Assembly (NCBI RefSeq): GCF_000426765.1
Contig: NZ_AUFZ01000017.1
Span: 1-64,000, forward strand
Length of the DNA: 64,000 nucleotides
Direction of reading: 5' to 3'
DNA from: Vibrio litoralis DSM 17657
GTDB taxonomy: Bacteria; Pseudomonadota; Gammaproteobacteria; Enterobacterales; Vibrionaceae
The translations under genes and the position numbers were made by a program. The notes beneath the pieces were generated by a model. The model ran no database searches. It had not been told where the DNA came from and was given only the letters and a program-made list of their open reading frames with translations. Positions 26,770 to 36,044 of this stretch are shown here, in pieces. The stretch's first letter is position 1, and each line of letters begins with the position of its first letter.

Positions 26770-28590
26770 CTACTTATATGCTAAGTTGTCATACTTGTCT
26801 TTTTCGGCGTTACCGTATAACGTTTGGTACAAGCCGTCTTCAACCACTAGTTCTCGGTGAGTGCCACTTTGAATAACCTTGCCGTCTTCTAAAACATAGA
26901 TAAGGTCAGCCTGCTGTACCGCAGACAAACGATGGGCAACGATAAGCGTCGTACGACCTTCAAGAAAGGCATTCATCGCTTTGTGTAATCTTGATTCTGT
27001 CGCAGTATCTAAAGCGGATGTCGCTTCATCTAATATCACAAATTGCGGATTGGTTAGTAGCATACGAGCAATTGATAGTCGCTGCCTTTGCCCACCGGAT
27101 AACCGAACGCCTTGTCGACCCACCTGGGTATCTAAACCTTCAGAAAGTTGAGTGATCACATCATCTAGCTGGGCAACTTCTAATACATGCCATAAAGCAC
27201 TGTCAGGAAGCTCACTACCAAGTGTCAGGTTTTTCCTGAGGGTGTCATTAAATAGGATAGGTTGCTGTAATACAACTGCTATTTGATCTCGAATCACTTC
27301 ATAACCAATGTTATCGGCATTTTCACCGTTAAATTGGATTGTGCCGCTTTGTGGTTGGTATACGCCGATAAGTAGCTGAATTAACGTTGACTTTCCTCCG
27401 CCGCTTGCGCCAACAAGCGCCACTTTCTTGCCCGCAGGTATCGTTAGGCTCAAATGGTCTAATACTTGTGATTCATCGTTATATGCAAAGCAAACATTAT
27501 TGATCTTGATATCAATAGGTTTATCAGCTTCAAATGGGTTAACTGTCGAGGTTGGACGATGTTCTTCTTCCATTTGTAATAATAAGTTGATGCGCTGCAA
27601 TGCGGCTTTAGCGCTGTACCACGAAAACTGAACGCCCAGTAGTTCTTGAACGGGCCCTAACATAAACCACAAATAACCAAAGACGGCAAAAATTTGACCA
27701 ATAGTCAGGTCGCTAAATAGCACCATTAACATGGCAACAGCACGGAATAGCTCAAACCCTAGAAGGAAGAGTAGGAAGGACAAACGTCCAGCCGCTTCAG
27801 ATTGCCAGGCAAATTTATCTGCATCTTGGCGTATTTCATCTGCTTGTTGTTTTAATTGTTCTAGATAGAGCTTTTCTTTATTTGATGCTCGTAACTGATA
27901 AATACCATCAAGTACTTCAATCAAACGATTTTGAAAACGCTCAAAGGATTGGTTTTCCCTTTGTTTCAAGTGCTTAACTTTACTACCAAGCTTGCGCGAA
28001 AAGTAGATGACGATAGGGTTGACCAATAAAATAAATAACCCTAATCGCCAGTCTAACCAAAGCAATACAATAGCGGTGCCAAAAACGGTCAAAAAGCTGA
28101 TGATGAATTTACTGAGAGTGGTTCCAATAAAAGCATCTATGGTTTCAACATCGGTAATTAAATGGGAATTAATGCCGCCACTACCACGGGTTTCATATTG
28201 CTGAATGCTAATTAATCCGAGCTTATCGAGCATTCTAGAACGAATGTGGTAGGTGATGGTTTTTGACACCAAAGTAAACTGCCGGCTCTGCACAATATTA
28301 AGAAGTTGGCTCACGGTGCGCATTAGTACGATCAGCAAAAAAACAAAACCAATATATCCGGTTGGATTTTGCAGTGAATGGGGTAAAAGCGCATTCATAA
28401 ACTCAATGCCACCAGATGGTTTATTGAGTAAGACCTCATCGACCATTAAAGGCATTAATAGAGGAATAGGCACACTGATAATAGTCGCCAAAATTGCTAC
28501 CACATTGGCAAAGATTAATTTACCCTTATGTTTCTTAACTTGAGTGAATAACCAACTCTGGTTAATCATATGCCTATCGTTATTATTCAT
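26770..28590 (-). CDS. MsbA-type ABC exporter (fused membrane and ATPase domains)
   Basis: The 606-residue half-transporter has six transmembrane helices in the first ~320 residues. The nucleotide-binding domain has Walker A GASGGGKST (residues 394-402), Q-loop, signature LSGGQRQR, Walker B FVILDEATSALD and switch His in IVAHRLS. It works as a dimer; the family exports lipids, peptides or drugs. The gene lies 8 bp upstream of letA, so it may supply or remove lipids for the LetAB tunnel, though this is inference. A Fur-like box overlaps the start region. The substrate is not identifiable. Confidence 0.88.
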   Translation of the reverse strand: MNNNDRHMINQSWLFTQVKKHKGKLIFANVVAILATIISVPIPLLMPLMVDEVLLNKPSGGIEFMNALLPHSLQNPTGYIGFVFLLIVLMRTVSQLLNIVQSRQFTLVSKTITYHIRSRMLDKLGLISIQQYETRGSGGINSHLITDVETIDAFIGTTLSKFIISFLTVFGTAIVLLWLDWRLGLFILLVNPIVIYFSRKLGSKVKHLKQRENQSFERFQNRLIEVLDGIYQLRASNKEKLYLEQLKQQADEIRQDADKFAWQSEAAGRLSFLLFLLGFELFRAVAMLMVLFSDLTIGQIFAVFGYLWFMLGPVQELLGVQFSWYSAKAALQRINLLLQMEEEHRPTSTVNPFEADKPIDIKINNVCFAYNDESQVLDHLSLTIPAGKKVALVGASGGGKSTLIQLLIGVYQPQSGTIQFNGENADNIGYEVIRDQIAVVLQQPILFNDTLRKNLTLGSELPDSALWHVLEVAQLDDVITQLSEGLDTQVGRQGVRLSGGQRQRLSIARMLLTNPQFVILDEATSALDTATESRLHKAMNAFLEGRTTLIVAHRLSAVQQADLIYVLEDGKVIQSGTHRELVVEDGLYQTLYGNAEKDKYDNLAYK

Positions 28591-28594
28591 ATTT

Positions 28595-28613
28595 GATAAT
28601 GATTCCTATTTCC
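28595..28613 (-). promoter_or_regulatory. Fur-like box upstream of the ABC exporter gene
   Basis: GATAATGATTCCTATTTCC matches 13 of 19 positions of the Fur consensus, including a complete GATAATGAT half. It lies 5 bp before the exporter start codon and about 50 bp before the divergent msrC start. Iron control of the exporter-letA-letB operon is a hypothesis. Confidence 0.4.
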
Positions 28614-28659
28614 GATGTAAGGCATTGTACGTAAATTGAAAAAAGATGGAAGACAAAGC

Positions 28660-29127
28660 ATGAGTCTAAAGATGTACCAGCGTATTACAGCTCAAGTAAA
28701 AGCATTAATTGAATCTGAACCGGATCTTATTGCCAACTTAGCTAATATTAGCTCGTTATTGAACATGGAATTAGAAGAAATTAATTGGGTTGGCTTTTAT
28801 TTGTTAAAAGACGACCAGCTGGTATTAGGACCTTTTCAAGGATTACCAGCTTGTGTACGTATTCCATTAGGAAAAGGTGTGTGTGGTACTGCAGCAGCAG
28901 GGAATAGTGTGCAGCGCATTTATGATGTTCATCAGTTTGAAGGCCATATTGCTTGCGATGCCCAAAGTAATTCGGAACTTGTTATCCCATTTTCGGTCAA
29001 TAATAAAGTGGTTGGCGTTTTAGATATAGATAGCCCAAATATTGGCCGTTTTTCGGAAGAAGATGAGCAAGGATTGGTCGCAATGATGAAAGAAGTTGAG
29101 TTAATATTGCAAACTCACTTTAAATAA
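28660..29127 (+). CDS. msrC: Free methionine-(R)-sulfoxide reductase (fRMsr, GAF domain)
   Basis: This single GAF domain of 155 residues matches YebR/MsrC, which reduces free Met-R-sulfoxide with thioredoxin. The Cys residues used in catalysis are present: one in PACVRIPLG, one in GKGVCGTAA and one in HIACDAQSNSE. INWVGFYLL and GVLDIDSP are family-typical. GGAAGA precedes ATG 28660 (the frame is open from a TTG at 28636). It is divergent from the exporter-letAB operon, as YebR is linked to yebST in E. coli. Confidence 0.93.
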   Translation: MSLKMYQRITAQVKALIESEPDLIANLANISSLLNMELEEINWVGFYLLKDDQLVLGPFQGLPACVRIPLGKGVCGTAAAGNSVQRIYDVHQFEGHIACDAQSNSELVIPFSVNNKVVGVLDIDSPNIGRFSEEDEQGLVAMMKEVELILQTHFK

Positions 29128-29291
29128 CAAAATCACGTTAATTAAATAAATAGTACGAAACGTGCATTTTTTGAGTGAAAAAAAAACTTTTTATCACCAT
29201 ATAGTCATAATAACCCATGTTAATTTGCACGTGTTGGTGGTTTTTCATTTTCATCTCACTATAATAGCGTGAATTATTTATACGAACACCC

Positions 29292-29309
29292 GTGCGGATG
29301 AGACCGCAC
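29292..29309 (+). promoter_or_regulatory. Hairpin in the proQ leader
   Basis: GTGCGG and CCGCAC pair perfectly around ATGAGA. The stem ends about 5 nt before the AGGAA ribosome site, so it could modulate proQ translation. It has no T-run and is not a terminator. Confidence 0.4.
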
Positions 29310-29324
29310 CAACCAGGAACCCTC

Positions 29325-29960
29325 ATGGAAAACACTGAAAAGTTAAAGAACAGCAAAGAAGTCATTGCCTATATTGCTGAACGTTTCCCACAATGCTTTA
29401 CTTTAGAAGGCGAAGCAAAGCCTTTAAAAATTGGTATCTTTCAAGATCTTGCAGAGCGTCTAAGCGAAGATCCTAAAGTAAGTAAAACTCAATTGCGTGC
29501 TGCTTTACGTCAATACACGTCATCTTGGCGTTACCTTCACGGCGTAAAATTAGGCGCAACTCGTGTTGACCTTGATGGTAATGCATGCGGTGAGTTAGAA
29601 GCCGAACATGTTGAGCATGCTCAAACGACACTTGCAGAAAGTAAAGCGCGTGTTCAAGCTCGTCGTAAAGAGCAAGCGGATAAAAACCGTGAAGAAAGAG
29701 CAGCTAAAGCTAAAGCAAAAACGACACCAAAAGCGCCACGTAAGCCAAAAGCTGAATCTAAAAAGCCTGCTCAAAAAGCACCTGTCGTTGAAACTCGTGA
29801 ATTGAAATCAGATGAAATTGTCATCGGTAAAGATATCAATGTAAACATGGGTCAAGGCAACATGGCTGCAACGATTGTTGAGATTAATAAAGACGATGTT
29901 CGTGTCCGTCTTGCTAACGGCTTACAAATGGTCGTAAAAGCGGAGCACTTGCGCGTATAA
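29325..29960 (+). CDS. proQ: RNA chaperone ProQ
   Basis: This 211-residue protein has an N-terminal FinO-like domain ([45 protein letters not shown]). A lysine/alanine/proline-rich linker follows (about residues 110-165), and then a C-terminal Tudor-like domain ([31 protein letters not shown]). ProQ binds structured sRNAs and mRNA 3' ends. ATG 29325 follows AGGAA and gives the family start; the frame is open further to 29292 but that reading covers a leader hairpin. prc begins 16 bp downstream, as in E. coli. Confidence 0.96.
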   Translation: MENTEKLKNSKEVIAYIAERFPQCFTLEGEAKPLKIGIFQDLAERLSEDPKVSKTQLRAALRQYTSSWRYLHGVKLGATRVDLDGNACGELEAEHVEHAQTTLAESKARVQARRKEQADKNREERAAKAKAKTTPKAPRKPKAESKKPAQKAPVVETRELKSDEIVIGKDINVNMGQGNMAATIVEINKDDVRVRLANGLQMVVKAEHLRV

Positions 29961-29976
29961 AAGGATATTCCTACGC

Positions 29977-31983
29977 ATGAATTGCCGATTAAAAGTTTCA
30001 CTACTTGCTGCTAGCTTAACGCTAGCAGCAAACTCTGCATTTGCTGTACAGCCGACGATCAGCGAGTCACAGATTCCTACTCTGGCTCCTGAATCTCAGC
30101 ATGCAATTGCAAGTCAGCGAGTCGCTAAACGTTTTACTCGTTCTCATTACAAACACTTCAGCCTAGATGATGCTTTTTCTAAAGGTATTTTCGACCGTTA
30201 CTTAGAATCTCTCGATTACAATCGTAATATTTTCACTCAAGCGGATATTGATAGTTTCAAACCATTTGAAACGGATATTGATGATCAATTGAAGTCGGGC
30301 GATACCAAAGCTGCATTTGATATGTTTAACCTATCAATGAAGCGTCGTTACGAACGTTTTTCTTATGCATTAACCTTGCTCGATAATGAAATCAAGTTTG
30401 ATACTGATGAGAGAATGGAGCTTGATCGTTCTGAAGCTGCATGGCCTAAGAATACAGCTGAAGTTGATGAGTTATGGCGTCAAAGAGTTAAGTATGATGC
30501 GTTAAACCTTAAATTGACGGGTAAAGAATGGCCGGAAATTAAAGAGTTATTAACTAAGCGTTATAATAATGCCATCAAACGAATTACTCAGGCTCATAGT
30601 GAAGATGCTTTTCAGATCTACATGAATGCGTTTGCGCGTCAAATTGATCCACACACTAGCTATCTTTCTCCTCGTTCAGCGGATGAATTTCAATCAGAGA
30701 TGAGCTTGTCGTTAGAAGGAATTGGTGCGGTTTTACAGTCAGAAGATGACTATACTATTATTCGTTCGCTCGTTACGGGTGGCCCTGCAGCAGGATCGAA
30801 AGAATTGTCTGAAGGCGATAAAATTATCGCGGTTGGTCAAGATGGTAAGAAGATGGTTGATATCATCGGAATGCGTCTTGATGATGTTGTTCAGCTGATC
30901 AAAGGTCCTAAAGGTACTAAAGTTAACCTGCAGATCTTACCGGAAGGAAAGAGTGCAAAAAGTCACGTTGTCACAATTGTGCGTGATAAAATTCGCCTAG
31001 AAGACCGTGCTGTTAAATCGAAAGTCATTGAAAAAAGTGGCAAAACAATCGGTGTACTAGAAATTCCAAGTTTCTACGTTGGATTAGCAAAAGATACCAA
31101 TAAACTGTTGGCTGAATTTAATCAGAAGAAAGTGGATGGTGTGGTTGTTGATTTACGTAACAATGGCGGCGGTGCATTAACAGAAGCCATTGATTTATCA
31201 GGTTTATTTATCACGCAAGGACCAGTGGTTCAAGTACGTGATAGTTATGACCGAGTCAATGTCGATAGCGATACCGATGCGGTGGAGCATTACGATGGTC
31301 CATTAACAGTATTAATTAACCGCTACAGTGCTTCGGCATCTGAAATTTTTGCTGCAGCGATGCAAGATTACGATCGTGCCATTATTCTTGGCGAAAACTC
31401 TTATGGTAAAGGAACGGTACAACAGCATCGTTCGCTAACGCATATTTACGATACGTTCGATCAAGAACTCGGTTACGTTCAATACACGATTCAAAAGTTC
31501 TATCGCATCAGCGGTGGTAGCACACAAAGAAAAGGGGTATCACCTGATATTCCATTCCCAAGTGCGATTGCTCCGGAAGATACAGGTGAAAGTGTAGAAG
31601 ATAATGCTCTGCCTTGGGACCAAATTCCTGCGGCTAACTATACTCCCGTTGAATCGAAAGATGCATTACAAGCTGAAGTCGCGAAATTAACCACTTTACA
31701 TAAGCAGCGTATTGCTAACGACCTTGAGTTTTCATTTATTCAGCAAAATATTGAGAAATATAAAGCAGAAAAAGATGATACGACGATTTCTTTAAATGAG
31801 AAGTTCCGTGAAGCTGAAGTCGATAAAGCGGATAAAGAGCGATTAGAGCGCGTGAATAAGCGTCAAAAATTAGCAGATAAACCAGAGTTTAAAACTTTGG
31901 ACGATATCCCTAAAGACTATGAAGCTCCAGATGCTTACTTGGACGAAGCTGTCGCTATTACTGCCGATTTATCAAATAGTTAG
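29977..31983 (+). CDS. prc: Tail-specific periplasmic protease Prc (Tsp)
   Basis: The 668-residue precursor has a signal peptide (LLAASLTLAANSAFA). After an N-terminal helical domain come a PDZ domain (about residues 240-320, GIGAVLQSEDDYTIIRSLV...GDKIIAVGQDG) and the S41 protease core. The Ser in RYSASASEIFAAAMQDY and the Lys in YGKGTVQQHRS form the catalytic dyad. DUF3340 follows at the C-terminus. Prc degrades periplasmic proteins with nonpolar C-termini and trims PBP3 and MepS. It is co-transcribed with proQ and ends at a strong terminator. Confidence 0.96.
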   Translation: MNCRLKVSLLAASLTLAANSAFAVQPTISESQIPTLAPESQHAIASQRVAKRFTRSHYKHFSLDDAFSKGIFDRYLESLDYNRNIFTQADIDSFKPFETDIDDQLKSGDTKAAFDMFNLSMKRRYERFSYALTLLDNEIKFDTDERMELDRSEAAWPKNTAEVDELWRQRVKYDALNLKLTGKEWPEIKELLTKRYNNAIKRITQAHSEDAFQIYMNAFARQIDPHTSYLSPRSADEFQSEMSLSLEGIGAVLQSEDDYTIIRSLVTGGPAAGSKELSEGDKIIAVGQDGKKMVDIIGMRLDDVVQLIKGPKGTKVNLQILPEGKSAKSHVVTIVRDKIRLEDRAVKSKVIEKSGKTIGVLEIPSFYVGLAKDTNKLLAEFNQKKVDGVVVDLRNNGGGALTEAIDLSGLFITQGPVVQVRDSYDRVNVDSDTDAVEHYDGPLTVLINRYSASASEIFAAAMQDYDRAIILGENSYGKGTVQQHRSLTHIYDTFDQELGYVQYTIQKFYRISGGSTQRKGVSPDIPFPSAIAPEDTGESVEDNALPWDQIPAANYTPVESKDALQAEVAKLTTLHKQRIANDLEFSFIQQNIEKYKAEKDDTTISLNEKFREAEVDKADKERLERVNKRQKLADKPEFKTLDDIPKDYEAPDAYLDEAVAITADLSNS

Positions 31984-32010
31984 TTATATTCGTTTTGTTT
32001 TATCTATATC

Positions 32011-32040
32011 AAGCGAGGCCATTTGGCTCTCGCTTTTTTT
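32011..32040 (+). terminator. Intrinsic terminator after prc
   Basis: AAGCGAGGCC and GGCTCTCGCTT form an imperfect stem around a T-rich loop, followed by seven Ts. Confidence 0.75.
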
Positions 32041-32166
32041 ATTCAATTCAATTTGCCGCTCTTAAAACATACAACTATCCTTAATTCATAGGTTCAAGTC
32101 TTTTCCTTTTCGATATGCCTGAGTGAAGAGCCTTTGTCTTGTTTACAATGATACTGGGAGAGGCGG

Positions 32167-32835
32167 ATGAAAAGTTTAATTGTGTTATTAAGTTGTCTTG
32201 CCTTAGGGGCCGCAGCGTTCGAGTCACCTAAAAAATATGATATGTTTTTGTTCGATAATCCTTTTTTGATTGGAGAATGGCATGTGATTAACCCTGCACC
32301 AGAAACAATTCCAGAAGATTTCTTATCAATTACTTTGGAACTCGAATCGAATTATCAGTTTGGAATACAGATACAGCGTAAAGATAGAACCGTGCATTCA
32401 TGGTCTGGTGAATATTCCATTGATGATTCTGAAATTGTGCTTGGAGTGGAATCGGAATCCCCACAAACTTATCAATATACAGTTAACCCGAACCAATTGT
32501 TACTTAATGGTGTGGCGTTTAGTAAAACAGTACCTGAGCATTTGTCTGGTTACTGGAGAAGTACAGAGGTAAGGGGAAGCGATGTAGAATCTAGCTTTGT
32601 TTCAGATATCGATCTTGTACTCTATCCTAATTTTTACTTTTCTATTCAGTCGTTTACATCGAAAGGTAGTAATAAATATCGAGATGGTATTTACTATATT
32701 GAAGATAATTATATTTACTTCATTTACAACGATGGTGAACAAGCTTCCCAATATGCGTTAAATTCGCAACAACTTGTTTTGAGTAGCCAGGATGCTGATA
32801 TGTACATTGCATTTCAGCGCAGTTCTTTGCATTAG
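32167..32835 (+). CDS. Secreted protein with two repeated beta domains, unknown function
   Basis: The 222-residue precursor has a signal peptide (MKSLIVLLSCLALGAAAF). The mature part consists of two similar ~90-residue halves. Each opens with a G-x-W motif (LIGEWHVINP; LSGYWRSTEV) and contains an aromatic strand YQF/YFSIQ. Each then has a G-x-Y-x-I turn (GEYSIDDSEIVLG; GIYYIEDNYIYFI) and an L(N/S)xxxLxL strand. This looks like an internal duplication of a lipocalin-like or small beta-barrel domain. No family is named. It lies between prc and pepN without an obvious partner. Confidence 0.6.
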   Translation: MKSLIVLLSCLALGAAAFESPKKYDMFLFDNPFLIGEWHVINPAPETIPEDFLSITLELESNYQFGIQIQRKDRTVHSWSGEYSIDDSEIVLGVESESPQTYQYTVNPNQLLLNGVAFSKTVPEHLSGYWRSTEVRGSDVESSFVSDIDLVLYPNFYFSIQSFTSKGSNKYRDGIYYIEDNYIYFIYNDGEQASQYALNSQQLVLSSQDADMYIAFQRSSLH

Positions 32836-32985
32836 CTCTCTCTATAAACTTCAAATTAAGGGTAAAAACCAATCAAACTCGCTCAATAGAGTAACATTGT
32901 TAGCATTTAACTAGTGTGGAAATGGGCAAGGTTAATATTTTATGTAAGAATAGTTTTAATCATTCGTACATGAAAAGGACTGAAT

Positions 32986-35592
32986 ATGAGCCACCAGCCA
33001 CAAGCTAAGTATCGCAAAGATTACACTTCTCCAGATTTTACGATTAGCGATCTCGATTTAACTTTTGATTTATTTGATCAAGAGACAACGGTTACAGCTG
33101 TCTCTAAAGTGATTAAGCAAAAAGATAACTCAACACTTACCTTAGACGGTGAGCATATGGAGTTGGCTGGTATTCAAGTTGATGGAGTGGAGTGGTCAGC
33201 TTATGAGCTTACTCAAACAAACCTCCATATTCATGACTTGCCGAAAGAGTTTGAATTAACCATCGTTACTAAAGTCGATCCATCTTCAAATACGGCATTA
33301 GAAGGTTTATATAAATCTGGCGGTGCATTCTGTACTCAATGTGAAGCTGAAGGTTTCCGCCGAATAACTTATTTCCTTGACCGCCCAGATGTGTTGGCAA
33401 AATACACCACCACTGTTATTGCGGATAAAGAAATCAATCCTTATTTGCTAAGTAACGGTAACCGAGTGGATAGTGGTGATCTTGATAATGGTCGTCATTG
33501 GGTGAAGTGGTCGGATCCACATCCAAAACCATCGTATTTGTTTGCTTTAGTGGCTGGCCAGTTTGATGTATTAAGAGATCAATATACGACAATGTCTGGT
33601 CGTAAAGTAGAGTTAGAAATCTTTGTTGATCAAGGTAATCTAGATAGAGCGCCACACGCAATGACTTCACTGATTAATGCAATGAAGTGGGATGAAGAGC
33701 GCTTTGGATTAGAGTATGACCTTGATATTTATATGATTGTGGCGGTTGATTTCTTCAACATGGGCGCAATGGAAAACAAAGGTTTGAACGTCTTTAACTC
33801 TAAGTACGTATTGGCGAATGACCAAACTGCAACCGATACTGATTACCTAGGCATTGAAGCAGTGATTGGTCATGAATATTTCCATAACTGGACGGGTAAC
33901 CGAATTACTTGTCGTGATTGGTTTCAATTGAGTCTGAAAGAAGGCTTAACGGTTTTCCGTGATCAAGAGTTTTCTTCCGATCTAGGCTCGCGCGCAGTGA
34001 ATCGTATTAATAACGTTCGCATCATTCGTGGCCCGCAATTTGCTGAAGATGCCAGCCCAATGTCACACCCAATTCGTCCTGAAAAAGTGATAGAAATGAA
34101 TAACTTCTATACTTTAACCGTGTATGAAAAAGGTAGCGAAGTGATCCGAATGATCCACACATTACTGGGCGAAGAGAATTTCCAAAAAGGCATGAAACTT
34201 TATGTTGAGCGCCATGATGGAACCGCGGCGACTTGTGATGACTTTGTGGCGGCTATGGAAGATGCATCTGGTGTTGATTTACAGCAATTCCGCTTGTGGT
34301 ATAGCCAATCAGGTACGCCACAAGTAAAAGCGACAACAAGCTATGATCAGCAAAATAACACCTTCACTTTACAGCTGACTCAAGCAACGGCTGCAACACA
34401 AGATCAGCCTGAAAAACAAGCTTTGCATATTCCAATGAATGTTGAATTATATGCCCAAGATGGCAGCATCGTTCCTATGGTGGTAAATGGTAAACCAGTC
34501 GGCAATGTGTTGAATTTTACCCAAGATGAACAAAGCTTTGTGTTTGAAAATGTCTCAGAAAAGCCAGTTATCTCGTTACTACGTGAGTTCTCTGCGCCAA
34601 TTAAATTAGAGTACGATTACTCTGATGAAGATCTGATGTTCCTAATGGTCAAAGCACAGAATGAATTTGCTTGTTGGGATGCTGGACAGAACTTGATTGC
34701 TAAATACTTACGCCAAAATATCGCTGCATTCCAAACGGACAAAGAATTGTCATTACCACAATCTGTGCTTGATGCTTTTAAAGGTATTTTGTTAAGTGAA
34801 ACATTGGAGCCTGCCTTTATCGCAGAAATGCTCACGCTACCAAGTCAGAACGAAGTAGCAGGTTGGTTCAAACCGGTTGATGTCGATGCAATCGCTGAGG
34901 CACTAGGCTTTATGAAACGTGCCATTGCGGCAGAATTAGTTGAAGAACTAACCGCTATGTACCATAGCTTAAAGCAAGAGCAGTATTCGGTAGAGCATGA
35001 TTGCATTGGTAAACGATCATTACGTAATACTTGTTTAGCTTATTTGGCAGTGACGGATGAAGGCGAAAAACTGGTCACAGCACAATATCAATCTGCAAAT
35101 AATATGACAGATACGATGGCGGCGATGAGTTCAGCCAACCAAGCACAATTAGCTTGCCGTGAATCACTAATGAAAGATTTTAGTGATAAGTGGAGTCATG
35201 ATGGATTGGTAATGGATAAATGGTTTATGCTGCAAGGAACCAATCCTGCAAATAATGCTTTAGAGATGATTAAGCAAACCATGTCTCATACTGCATTTAG
35301 CTTGAAAAATCCAAATAGAACGCGCAGCTTGGTTGGTGCTTTCTTTGGACAAAATCCAGTGAACTTCCACGCAATTGATGGTTCGGGTTATCAATTTGCC
35401 AGTGAAATCCTTATTCAACTAAATGAAAGTAATCCGCAAGTTGCTTCTCGTATGATCGATCCTTTATTGAAGTATCGCCAATACGATGAAACTCGTCAGA
35501 CGCTTATTCGTACTGAGTTAGAAAAGTTATCGAAACTTGAGAATCTCGCTAAAGATCTTTATGAAAAAATCAATAAAGCACTAGAGGCGTAA
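32986..35592 (+). CDS. pepN: Aminopeptidase N (M1 family)
   Basis: This 868-residue zinc aminopeptidase has the substrate-binding GAMENKGLN motif. The zinc site HEYFH starts at residue 296, with the third ligand Glu in KEGLTVFRDQEF (about 319). The C-terminal armadillo-like region (NPNRTRSLVGAFFGQNPVNFH) matches E. coli PepN. It cleaves neutral and basic N-terminal residues from peptides in the cytosol. AAAGGACTGAAT precedes ATG 32986. It has its own terminator. Confidence 0.97.
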   Translation: MSHQPQAKYRKDYTSPDFTISDLDLTFDLFDQETTVTAVSKVIKQKDNSTLTLDGEHMELAGIQVDGVEWSAYELTQTNLHIHDLPKEFELTIVTKVDPSSNTALEGLYKSGGAFCTQCEAEGFRRITYFLDRPDVLAKYTTTVIADKEINPYLLSNGNRVDSGDLDNGRHWVKWSDPHPKPSYLFALVAGQFDVLRDQYTTMSGRKVELEIFVDQGNLDRAPHAMTSLINAMKWDEERFGLEYDLDIYMIVAVDFFNMGAMENKGLNVFNSKYVLANDQTATDTDYLGIEAVIGHEYFHNWTGNRITCRDWFQLSLKEGLTVFRDQEFSSDLGSRAVNRINNVRIIRGPQFAEDASPMSHPIRPEKVIEMNNFYTLTVYEKGSEVIRMIHTLLGEENFQKGMKLYVERHDGTAATCDDFVAAMEDASGVDLQQFRLWYSQSGTPQVKATTSYDQQNNTFTLQLTQATAATQDQPEKQALHIPMNVELYAQDGSIVPMVVNGKPVGNVLNFTQDEQSFVFENVSEKPVISLLREFSAPIKLEYDYSDEDLMFLMVKAQNEFACWDAGQNLIAKYLRQNIAAFQTDKELSLPQSVLDAFKGILLSETLEPAFIAEMLTLPSQNEVAGWFKPVDVDAIAEALGFMKRAIAAELVEELTAMYHSLKQEQYSVEHDCIGKRSLRNTCLAYLAVTDEGEKLVTAQYQSANNMTDTMAAMSSANQAQLACRESLMKDFSDKWSHDGLVMDKWFMLQGTNPANNALEMIKQTMSHTAFSLKNPNRTRSLVGAFFGQNPVNFHAIDGSGYQFASEILIQLNESNPQVASRMIDPLLKYRQYDETRQTLIRTELEKLSKLENLAKDLYEKINKALEA

Positions 35593-35636
35593 GTCTTAGT
35601 CTTAACGATTTTCATAACATTAAGTTGCTAATCTAT

Positions 35637-35660
35637 AAGCAGTCTTCGGGCTGCTTTTTT
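35637..35660 (+). terminator. Intrinsic terminator after pepN
   Basis: AAGCAG and CTGCTT pair around TCTTCGGG and are followed by six Ts. Confidence 0.75.
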
Positions 35661-36044
35661 CGTTTTAACTTTTGGGAAAATGTCTTTGAGAAGCAGCGCG
35701 ATTTATCATTTTTATGTATAAAAAATACCGACAATCATTTTCCATCTAGAGAAATTGATTGCCATAATCCACTTAAACAGACGTTTTATTCTTATATTGA
35801 TTATTTTTAAGTGCTTCCAATAAGTGTCTAAGTCACATATTCGACTTTTATCCTGTATATCGATAGGAAACCATTTAACTTTCTATCAATACTACTCTTA
35901 CAATATACCTGTATCTAAATAACATCTGGTAGCTTTTGGAATAAGACAGTAAAGATTCTAACAAGCCGTTTTTCAGTAGTGTTTGGTACTGTTTCGTAAC
36001 GTGAACAATATAAAAATAATATCCCCATTTTGTGGAGTGTAAAG
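35661..36044. other. Gene-free stretch before the NAD-glutamate dehydrogenase
   Basis: About 380 bp of AT-rich DNA. A 61-codon open frame runs through the pepN terminator and the first part, but has no ribosome site or coding character. A short CGATAG...CTATC inverted pair lies near 35863. The region presumably carries the dehydrogenase promoter; no named site was recognised. Confidence 0.4.

Noticed and set aside
35625..35810. A 61-codon ORF after pepN
   Set aside because: It runs through the pepN terminator hairpin, lacks a ribosome site and has no coding-like composition.
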